Positions 1 to 4,655 of a DNA stretch of 5,526 bases are shown one piece after another (the first letter of the stretch is position 1; every line of letters starts with the position of its first letter). The stretch covers positions 1-5,526 of the forward strand of contig JANQOC010000263.1 of assembly GCA_028279265.1 (NCBI GenBank), read 5' to 3'. The stretch comes from Hyphomicrobiales bacterium. GTDB lineage: Bacteria > Pseudomonadota > Alphaproteobacteria > Rhizobiales > CAYWUX01. The position numbers and the translations under genes were made by a program. The notes under the pieces were generated by a model, which searched no databases, was not told the DNA's origin, and saw nothing but the letters and a program-made list of their open reading frames with translations.

Positions 1-67
1 TCAGCTCCGCAAGATCGACGCGCGCCTCGTAACCAACGTGGAAATTACCACGTGCAAAACCATCCAT
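1..67 (-). CDS. N-terminal fragment of an unidentified protein, possibly M24 peptidase-like
   Basis: Reading the minus strand from 67, an ATG opens a frame of 22 codons that continues past the left edge, giving MDGFARGNFHVGYEARVDLA and two further residues. A strong Shine-Dalgarno sequence (AGGAGA, positions 78-73) lies 5 nt before the ATG, which is the main reason to believe this start. No signal peptide or membrane segment is visible in the fragment. The pattern of a short leader, then YEARVDLAEL, resembles from memory the N-termini of some creatinase/Xaa-Pro peptidase (M24) homologues, where it precedes a run of Arg and Leu. This is only a weak resemblance over about 15 residues and the function should be treated as unknown. 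It lies downstream of the LysR gene on the same strand, so it is a candidate target of that regulator. Confidence 0.6.
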   Translation of the reverse strand, partial: MDGFARGNFHVGYEARVDLAEL

Positions 68-189
68 AAGTCTCTCCTGTTCATTCCTAAAAAGGCTTGT
101 TGCAGTTCGGAATGCCGATCCCCGTATAGCTTGGATGATATCCGCATGGAGCGATTTAATAATCGTCAGACTGATCCGGGATACATCCG

Positions 190-203
190 GAGCGCTTGCG
201 CTC
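190..203. repeat. 14-bp inverted repeat GAGCGC-TT-GCGCTC
   Basis: Two perfect 6-bp arms flank a TT centre, 123 bp upstream of the left-edge gene's start codon. A two-base loop is too tight for a good RNA hairpin, so a protein-binding dyad is the likelier reading. Next to it (214-230) is a second, shorter dyad, TGAC-N9-GTCA. Arms of this size arise by chance at an appreciable rate in a region this long, so function is only a suggestion. Confidence 0.3.
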
Positions 204-235
204 AACCAAAGCTTGACGTGGATTGTGTCAGAAAA

Positions 236-283
236 CCAGTGCGTCCAGACACAGCATCTATTTGACCAAAATCTACGCACTGG
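236..283 (-). terminator. 9-bp inverted repeat with T-run, possible terminator or leader hairpin
   Basis: CCAGTGCGT (236-244) and ACGCACTGG (275-283) are perfect reverse complements separated by 30 nt. Read on the minus strand, the second arm is followed directly by TTTT (235-232), as in an intrinsic terminator, although the loop is long and the T-run short. It lies about 170 bp past the LysR stop codon and about 170 bp before the left-edge gene. It could therefore end the LysR transcript or form a stem in the leader of the next gene. The arm length is greater than expected by chance in a gap of this size; the assignment as terminator is inference. Confidence 0.4.
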
Positions 284-454
284 GGCTGCAAGAATCAAAG
301 AATAATTTTCAGAAAGGCTGCAAACGATATTCAAAAATTCAATTCTTGAAGTTCATTTTTGTGTTCCCGCATCTCAGTCCGAATGGCATTGCCGACCGTG
401 GAAGCCGAAATGAAGAGGGTCGAAAACTTCTGCCGGCAATTACAGCCGCGACGA

Positions 455-1381
455 TCACTGCGCCAACAGAGCCGGTCGGTTGTCCAGGCCCGATGAATTG
501 TCCAAACTGGCGAACAGGGAAACTGCACTGGCAATGAAATCCGTAACCGGCTGCCTGTTGGTAATGGCGGAATTCGTTACAATGCCATATCCCACAGAAA
601 TCGCGGGTCTGAAAGGTTTTATCAAAAGACTGTCACTGAAATAGGACGCCAGGAAACCGTGAACAATGGAAACGCCCAAGCCACTTGCAACCATATGACA
701 AACGTTGACCGTTGATTGCGATTCCAGTCTCAAAGAGCGTTGTATACCGTGACGACTGAAAAGCTCATCGATTCTGTAACGGAATATGGATTCCGGCGCT
801 TTTGAAATAAAGGGCTCGTCAGCAAGATCCTCGACCTCGATCAGGGGTTTGGCCGCCAGACGATGTGATTTGGGCAATATACAGACACAATCCATGCTGA
901 ACTGGGTTTCGATTTCAAGTGTCTCATTTTCAATGGGCAAGGTGACGATTGCGACATCCCGATTGGCGTTGATGAGCTGATCCTCAATGGAGGTTCTGTT
1001 ACCCGTTTGCACAGACAATAGGAGATCTTCGTTAGCCTGAACCAGATGCTCGATAATCGGCGGCAGAAATCCGAACGCCAAAGCCGGCATGCTGATGATC
1101 TTCAACTCCGGCGTTATGTTAGAATTGCTGCTGTCACTGCGCTGTTTGATCCTATCGAACCGCACGAGAACCTTTGCGACCTCAGCATAGAAAAGACGCC
1201 CTTCCGGGGTTAGGACAAGCCGTCCCTGCTTGCGATCGAAGATGCTAAATCCAACTTCTCTCTCAAGATCAGACACCAACCGGCTGACGGCCGACTGCCC
1301 CATACCGAGATAAATTGAAGCCTCTTTGGTTGTCCCATGGATGACGACAAGTCTTAATGCCTCAAACTGCCTGATTCTCAT
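455..1381 (-). CDS. LysR-type transcriptional regulator (OccR/NocR-like)
   Basis: This is a 308-residue DNA-binding transcription factor of the LysR family, close to the usual 290-310 residues. The N-terminal winged helix-turn-helix covers about residues 1-60, with the recognition region GQSAVSRLVSDLE at 28-40, followed by the family's FDRKQGRLVLTPEGR stretch (48-62) and a linker helix. The effector-binding periplasmic-binding-protein-like domain covers about 92-295, with DCVCILPKSHRLA (164-176) and HMVASGLGVSIV (229-240) typical of the fold. The ATG at 1381 is chosen because it places MRIRQFEALRLV exactly at the family N-terminus; its ribosome binding site is weak. A TTG at 1435 would add 18 residues that do not look like family sequence. 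By memory the C-terminal part resembles opine or amino-acid responsive members such as OccR and NocR, but the inducer cannot be read from the sequence. No gene is divergent from it; the gene at 67 and the GST gene are the nearest candidate targets. Confidence 0.93.
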   Translation of the reverse strand: MRIRQFEALRLVVIHGTTKEASIYLGMGQSAVSRLVSDLEREVGFSIFDRKQGRLVLTPEGRLFYAEVAKVLVRFDRIKQRSDSSNSNITPELKIISMPALAFGFLPPIIEHLVQANEDLLLSVQTGNRTSIEDQLINANRDVAIVTLPIENETLEIETQFSMDCVCILPKSHRLAAKPLIEVEDLADEPFISKAPESIFRYRIDELFSRHGIQRSLRLESQSTVNVCHMVASGLGVSIVHGFLASYFSDSLLIKPFRPAISVGYGIVTNSAITNRQPVTDFIASAVSLFASLDNSSGLDNRPALLAQ

Positions 1382-1695
1382 TATCGACGTCCCGATCCAA
1401 GGAGATAAGCAAAACAAATCATTAAACCATTCCAAGCGTAGATTTGGAAACGCCCATTATTACAGGTTTTGAACCATGACAACAACCGGGATGCTCGACG
1501 ACAATCGGGTCAATTGGCTGAGACACTTAAGGACGGAAACGAAAACACCGGGAGATGTGACGACGATGAGGAAGGGTGTTTTACGGCACCACACAGGGAT
1601 CAATCGATTGCCAACAAATCTATTGAGATTGTTCTAATATTAAAATCTGTTTTGCACCGGCCAAGCTCTGAGCAAAACCCTCTGTCGGATCCGGG
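1382..1695. other. 314-bp intergenic region upstream of LysR gene
   Basis: This is the leader and promoter region of the LysR gene plus the 3' end of the GST transcript. A plus-strand frame at 1469-1729 starts at TTG, lacks a ribosome binding site and resembles nothing, so I do not call a gene. Features seen are a dyad TTCCAA-N8-TTGGAA (1430-1449), a 10-bp perfect palindrome CAATCGATTG (1601-1610), and an A/T-rich imperfect dyad around 1627-1647. There is no clear intrinsic terminator after the GST gene. Confidence 0.6.
1430..1449. promoter_or_regulatory. 20-bp dyad upstream of LysR gene, possible operator
   Basis: TTCCAA (1430-1435) and TTGGAA (1444-1449) form a perfect 6-bp inverted repeat with an 8-bp spacer, about 50 bp upstream of the LysR start codon. 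LysR proteins commonly repress their own genes by binding interrupted dyads close to their promoters, so autoregulation is a reasonable guess. The dyad does not fit the classical T-N11-A form exactly, and an inverted repeat of this size is expected about once by chance in such a gap. Confidence 0.25.
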
Positions 1696-2535
1696 TCAGG
1701 CGGCGAGGACGCCGAAGCGGGCCACGTGATAACCCTCGCTACTCCGGTTCTGCACATATGAGGAAAGCCGTTCACGCACGTGCGGCGGTTCCCATTCCAG
1801 GATTCCCGTCTTGTAAGCCTTCGTTGACTTGATCTGATTGTGCCATTTAACGACGTTCGGATAGTTGTTGAGAGGCCAGTCCATCAGTTCGTAACGGTGA
1901 ACGTTAGGCATGCAGGCGATGTCGGCGAGAGTCATACCCTCACCGACGACCCAGTCACGGCCCGCCAGCGCAGAATCCAGCTCCCGGAACCAGCGATCCG
2001 TATTGTTGACACTGTCAGTAATCATGTCCTCGGGGAGTTTGTCGCCCTGCTTGTAAACGCGGATGAAGTCCACCAGGACATCATTCTTGACGTCGTTCTC
2101 GAAAATCTCTCCCTGTTCCGCACTGATGTCCCTGACGGCCCGGAAGATGAACTCGTGGGAGAGCACTTTCAAATCGTACTGGGCTTTGTCGGTAACTTCC
2201 ATCCAGTGTTTCATTTGCAGAACTTCCTCGGATCCACCGGGGCGCATGGGAGGCTCGGGATAAGATTTGTCCAGATAATCGATGATATCCATGGATTCCG
2301 TTATCAGCCGACCGTCATGGACAAAGACCGGAACCAGGCCCTTTGGATTTATCGCCAGAAATTCAGGTGTAAGGTTCTCGCCCTTGGGTATGATCAAGAG
2401 GTGACTTTCCCAATCCAGACTTTTCTCTGCCAGGACCGCACGAACCCGCTGCGAACAGCTGGAGAGATCATCGTGCCAGAGGTGCATTCCGCTGAGTTCC
2501 CTCAGAGCTGGATTTTCCGGTTCCGTTATTGGCAT
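1696..2535 (-). CDS. Glutathione S-transferase family protein, zeta-like active site
   Basis: This is a 279-residue cytosolic GST-fold protein. The N-terminal thioredoxin-like domain spans about residues 17-93. It carries SSCSQRVR (25-32), with Cys27 in the place of the catalytic Ser/Cys motif SSCx(W/H)RVR of zeta-class maleylacetoacetate isomerases and of tetrachlorohydroquinone dehalogenase. It also has the cis-proline of LVPV (Pro69) and the glutathione-binding Glu-Ser (80-81). The helical C-terminal domain (about 105-255) has the N-capping box TLAD (202-205) in GMTLADIACMP. The protein is longer than the usual 200-230 residues because of a 16-residue leader, a longer helical domain and a tail of about 25 residues. 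The ATG at 2535 is preceded by GGGAGG (2550-2545) at 9 nt; an upstream extension to 2649 lacks family similarity. The substrate is unknown: isomerisation, reductive dehalogenation or thiol conjugation are all possible. It lies 141 bp downstream of the phosphofructokinase gene on the same strand. Confidence 0.92.
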   Translation of the reverse strand: MPITEPENPALRELSGMHLWHDDLSSCSQRVRAVLAEKSLDWESHLLIIPKGENLTPEFLAINPKGLVPVFVHDGRLITESMDIIDYLDKSYPEPPMRPGGSEEVLQMKHWMEVTDKAQYDLKVLSHEFIFRAVRDISAEQGEIFENDVKNDVLVDFIRVYKQGDKLPEDMITDSVNNTDRWFRELDSALAGRDWVVGEGMTLADIACMPNVHRYELMDWPLNNYPNVVKWHNQIKSTKAYKTGILEWEPPHVRERLSSYVQNRSSEGYHVARFGVLAA

Positions 2536-2576
2536 GATTGATGACCTCCCATCTGTTTGATTGCCGGCAAGGGCGT

Positions 2577-2587
2577 CGATACTATCG
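2577..2587. promoter_or_regulatory. 11-bp dyad upstream of GST gene, possible operator
   Basis: CGATA-C-TATCG is a perfect inverted repeat with a single central base, 41 bp before the GST start codon. Farther upstream on the minus strand a TTGACC (2646-2641) could act as a -35 element, but the matching -10 region (TAGAAA at short spacing or AAATT at normal spacing) is poor. The GST gene may therefore have its own promoter in this 141-bp gap, although read-through from the phosphofructokinase gene is also possible because no terminator is visible. Confidence 0.22.
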
Positions 2588-2676
2588 GGAACACCGGCCG
2601 AAAACCATATCAGACCCAATTTTCTATCCCAGAAATCGCGGGTCAACAAATGCTAGCGGATTTTCCTTTGCCACCC

Positions 2677-3834
2677 CTATCGCAACAACATCGGCATACC
2701 TTCGAGCTGGCGGATATCGGGACGATAGTTTTCCGTATCGTACATGGTCGGGACATCAACCCGGCGTTCGCCGGTGATATGGATATTCGCCGGTTCCGTC
2801 GTATACTTGCCATCCTTGATCGCCACCATCAGTCCGGTTCGGTCGGCTTCGATGAGACGGATGGCCATGGATCCAAAATTCTTAGGAACCATGAGATCGA
2901 CGGCATCGGGTGCACCGGCACGCAACAGGTAGGCGAGGCTTTGAATCATGACGTTGGTCCCTGTGAGCCGTTTCAGTTCGGCCCCCACGACCTGGCCGAT
3001 GCCGCCGAGTTTACGGTGTCCGTAAGCATCTGCCTCACCGGACTCCAGAACCCCCTCTCCTGTCATGGCCGCTCCTTCCGAGACAACGACGATCGCATAG
3101 TTTGAACTGTTTCTCTGCCTGTCCCCCGCCAGCAAGTCCGCAACCTTTTCCATGTCAAAGGGAACCTCGGCAATAAGCGTGCGGTCAACACCGGCAAGAT
3201 AGCCCGCATAAAGCGAGGAATAGCCGCAATTGCGGCCAAACAGTTCAACAACGAGAAATCGCTCATGGCTTCCAACCGGCGTACGCAACCGGTTGATGAG
3301 CTCCACCGACCGTGTCACACATGTGGAGAAACCGATGCAATAGTCGGTACCGAAGACATCATTGTCCATGGTCTTCGGCAGGCAAATAGTCGGCAGGCCC
3401 TGCTCGTGAAGATGGGCGGCATAAGATAAGGTGTCGTCGCCGCCAATGGCAATCAGCACATCAATGTTCATGGCGTCGAATACTTTGAGAACATGGTCGG
3501 TGGCGTCGACAGGCGCATCATCCTCGACATCGGAGAATTTCGCTTTCAGGAATTCCGGGAGATCACGTTTTTTGGTTCGTGAAGGCTTTGTCCGGGAGGT
3601 CTTCAATATTGTGCCACCGGTCCTGTCGATTCCCCAGACCGTCTCCGCGGTCAGGTTCATGGTGCAGGTATCTGATCCCGGAATATCGTCGGGATTGAAA
3701 TTCAAAGGCCCGGCCCAGCCGCGCCGGAATCCGGTAACGCGCCATCCGCGCAGACTTGCTTCGTGAACAATAGACTGGATCGCGGGATTCAATCCCGGTA
3801 CGTCACCGCCACCGGTCAGAACAGCCAAATGCAT
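2677..3834 (-). CDS. 6-phosphofructokinase, probably pyrophosphate-dependent
   Basis: This 385-residue enzyme phosphorylates fructose 6-phosphate at C1 in glycolysis and, if PPi-dependent, can run in both directions. Visible motifs are the donor loop TGGGDVPGLN (7-16), GGDDTL (131-136), PKTMDND (153-159) with the catalytic Asp157, VELFGRNCG (196-204), IAEVPFD (221-227) and YLLRAG (302-307). In E. coli PfkA, the ATP enzyme, the equivalents are GGDG (Gly104) and PGTIDND (Gly124). Asp134 and Lys154 at these places are the known signature of PPi-using enzymes, and Tyr302 in place of His249 fits the same group. The overall pattern recalls actinobacterial-type group III enzymes. Unusual points are about 20 extra residues between GGT (73-75) and GGDD, basic then acidic in composition, and FGR instead of the usual MGR substrate motif. 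The ATG at 3834 has GGGAG (3848-3844) 9 nt upstream and gives the family N-terminus; an in-frame ATG at 3867 adds 11 unlikely residues. Confidence 0.95.
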   Translation of the reverse strand: MHLAVLTGGGDVPGLNPAIQSIVHEASLRGWRVTGFRRGWAGPLNFNPDDIPGSDTCTMNLTAETVWGIDRTGGTILKTSRTKPSRTKKRDLPEFLKAKFSDVEDDAPVDATDHVLKVFDAMNIDVLIAIGGDDTLSYAAHLHEQGLPTICLPKTMDNDVFGTDYCIGFSTCVTRSVELINRLRTPVGSHERFLVVELFGRNCGYSSLYAGYLAGVDRTLIAEVPFDMEKVADLLAGDRQRNSSNYAIVVVSEGAAMTGEGVLESGEADAYGHRKLGGIGQVVGAELKRLTGTNVMIQSLAYLLRAGAPDAVDLMVPKNFGSMAIRLIEADRTGLMVAIKDGKYTTEPANIHITGERRVDVPTMYDTENYRPDIRQLEGMPMLLR

Positions 3835-3869
3835 AATTAGAATCTCCCATGCGGGTGAAGACTGCATCT

Positions 3870-3898
3870 AACTTAAAAAGCAATCACCATTCTATCAA
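3870..3898 (-). promoter_or_regulatory. Possible promoter of the phosphofructokinase gene
   Basis: On the minus strand TTGATA (3898-3893), five of six matches to the -35 consensus, is followed at 17 bp by TAAGTT (3875-3870), a poor -10 match. Transcription would begin about 30 nt before the start codon at 3834, which is a sensible leader length. The -10 match is weak, so this is only a candidate. Confidence 0.28.
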
Positions 3899-4075
3899 TC
3901 GGTTATACTCTGCCTGTGCGCATTTGCTCCGCGCCCGGTCGTCTCGGACTCAAGGATTCCCGATGAACTCCACCGATGGACGCCCCCTATCCCACCCGTT
4001 TTCCCCAGAAAAAAAGCTCGTTCGTTCAATGTGTTGCGGCGTCCCCGGCTGTACCCCTCCGCTGACAACATCATT

Positions 4076-4104
4076 TTGACGAATTGGGCGTATACCTGCT
4101 TATG
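4076..4104 (+). promoter_or_regulatory. Possible promoter of the small ORF
   Basis: TTGACG (4076-4081) is followed at 17 bp by CTTATG (4099-4104), a partial match to the relaxed -10 of alphaproteobacterial promoters. Transcription would start near 4111, just before the Shine-Dalgarno sequence at 4117-4122. If right, this supports the GTG start at 4129 over the ATG at 4102, which would lie inside the promoter. The -10 match is weak. Confidence 0.28.
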
Positions 4105-4128
4105 ACGGATCGAACTGGGAGGCGTATT

Positions 4129-4302
4129 GTGACCAAAGAGTCTGATCTGCAATCACTGAAGAGTAATTGGCGGAAAAAATCAGTGAATGCTGAATTGCAT
4201 GAGAAGCTGGCCAAGCGGGCACGCCAGCAGAAACTGTTCTGGCGGAACCGTCGTCAACAAAACCTAGACGATCAAAACGAACGACAGATACCTCCCAAAT
4301 AG
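4129..4302 (+). CDS. Small basic protein of unknown function, 57 aa
   Basis: A GTG at 4129 opens a 57-codon frame ending in TAG at 4300-4302. The start is preceded by GGGAGG (4117-4122) with a 6-nt spacer, the best ribosome binding site in this gap. An in-frame ATG at 4102 would add nine residues but has no such site. The product is rich in Lys, Arg, Gln and Asn, with a central stretch NAELHEKLAKRARQQKLFWR (20-39) that should be an amphipathic, strongly basic helix. It has no signal peptide, membrane segment or cysteine. I do not recognise the family. A nucleic-acid or phosphate-polymer binding role would fit the charge but is only speculation. It lies between the phosphofructokinase and polyphosphate kinase genes, in the same direction as the latter, with 353 bp between them. 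It could also be a chance frame. Confidence 0.45.
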   Translation: MTKESDLQSLKSNWRKKSVNAELHEKLAKRARQQKLFWRNRRQQNLDDQNERQIPPK

Positions 4303-4343
4303 GGAGAGATCACTTCGCCCGACTGCAGAACACTAGCTCATTC

Positions 4344-4406
4344 ATTGTGACCGGCATGGCAAGCGAACCGCTTCCCGGCAACACCGTGGATTGGCCATGT
4401 GACAAT
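4344..4406 (+). other. Possible folded RNA element with nested stems
   Basis: Three sets of complementary arms are nested. ATTGT (4344-4348) pairs with ACAAT (4402-4406). CATGGC (4355-4360) pairs with GCCATG (4394-4399). Inside lies a small hairpin AAGCG-AAC-CGCTT (4361-4373). Together they can draw a multi-branched structure of 63 nt in the leader region of the polyphosphate kinase gene. It matches no riboswitch or tRNA that I know. The stems are short and the internal loop between the outer two is asymmetric, so chance is a real alternative. Confidence 0.22.
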
Positions 4407-4585
4407 TTGCCCGAAAGAGTAATTCCTTCAGTGTGATTTGGTTCTGCAACCGGTCAAACCCTTTCTCTACGCGGTCAGGAGCGGGCTAATGGCCTCAACA
4501 CCATTGTCAATCGACGTTAACCCAACCAGCGTTTATTCGCTCCATGGCTTCACCAATTATCTGTTTGCTGATAGCCTTTGTGTGC

Positions 4586-4611
4586 CCTCTATTTCGGCCA
4601 GCGCATAGAGG
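4586..4611. repeat. 7-bp inverted repeat upstream of the polyphosphate kinase gene
   Basis: CCTCTAT (4586-4592) and ATAGAGG (4605-4611) are perfect reverse complements around a 12-nt spacer, ending 44 bp before the start codon. In RNA this would be a leader hairpin; in DNA it could be an operator close to the promoter. It is not followed by a T-run, so it is not an intrinsic terminator on the plus strand. An inverted repeat of this size can occur by chance in a gap of this length. Confidence 0.3.
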
Positions 4612-4655
4612 AAAAGGACGATCGGATATTTTATTTGAGAAATTGACAGGTTGGG

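Larger units (their letters stand above)
68..454. other. 387-bp intergenic region between LysR gene and left-edge gene
   Basis: This region holds no convincing gene. The reading frames that cross it have no ribosome binding site and no recognisable product. It should contain the end of the LysR transcript and the promoter of the left-edge gene, both on the minus strand. Visible structure includes a 9-bp inverted repeat (236-244 with 275-283), a 14-bp near-palindrome GAGCGCTTGCGCTC (190-203), a TGAC-N9-GTCA dyad (214-230), and a weak A/T-rich hairpin with five T on the minus strand (350-333). I found no convincing -35/-10 pair. Confidence 0.6.
3835..4128. other. Intergenic region between phosphofructokinase gene and small ORF
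   Basis: About 290 bp lies between the divergent phosphofructokinase start and the small plus-strand ORF. A minus-strand frame of 85 codons (4152-3895) covers most of it, but it has no good ribosome binding site, no recognisable motif and overlaps the promoter side of the small ORF, so I do not call it. A run of seven A at 4010-4016 reads as a T-run on the minus strand, but I see no stem next to it. No tRNA or known structured RNA was recognised. Confidence 0.5.
4303..4655. other. 353-bp intergenic region upstream of the polyphosphate kinase gene
   Basis: No gene can be supported here. The region should carry the promoter and leader of the kinase gene. It contains nested complementary arms at 4344-4406, a CGGTCA direct repeat at 4451 and 4472 (21 bp apart, two helical turns), and an inverted repeat at 4586-4611. 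I could not identify a convincing -35/-10 pair or a Pho box (repeated CTGTCAT-like units 11 bp apart). Confidence 0.55.

Noticed and set aside
333..350. TTCAA-GAA-TTGAA followed by five T on the minus strand, as a terminator of the LysR gene
   Set aside because: A five-bp A/T-rich stem is too weak to call as an intrinsic terminator; it is kept only as a note to the gap.
1382..1435. A TTG start adding 18 residues to the LysR protein
   Set aside because: The added residues are unlike LysR N-termini, whereas the ATG at 1381 gives the standard family start.
1469..1729. An 86-codon plus-strand frame in the gap before the LysR gene
   Set aside because: It starts at TTG without a ribosome binding site, overlaps the 3' end of the GST gene, and has no recognisable features.
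1840..2541. A 233-codon plus-strand open frame across most of the GST gene
   Set aside because: It is antisense to a well-supported GST with clear motifs and a good ribosome binding site; its own product matches no family I know and its length follows from the codon bias of the opposite strand.
2557..3105. A 182-codon plus-strand open frame over the 3' part of the phosphofructokinase gene
   Set aside because: It is antisense to conserved phosphofructokinase sequence and has no recognisable domain.
3895..4152. An 85-codon minus-strand frame upstream of the phosphofructokinase gene
   Set aside because: It has no good ribosome binding site or motif, overlaps the better-supported small plus-strand ORF, and occupies what should be promoter DNA.
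4643..4648. A perfect TTGACA as -35 element for the PAP gene
   Set aside because: It lies 7 nt before the start codon, so a matching -10 would fall inside the coding region.
4303..4655. A Pho box controlling the PAP gene
   Set aside because: I found only isolated TGTCA-like words and no pair with the 11-bp spacing of Pho boxes.
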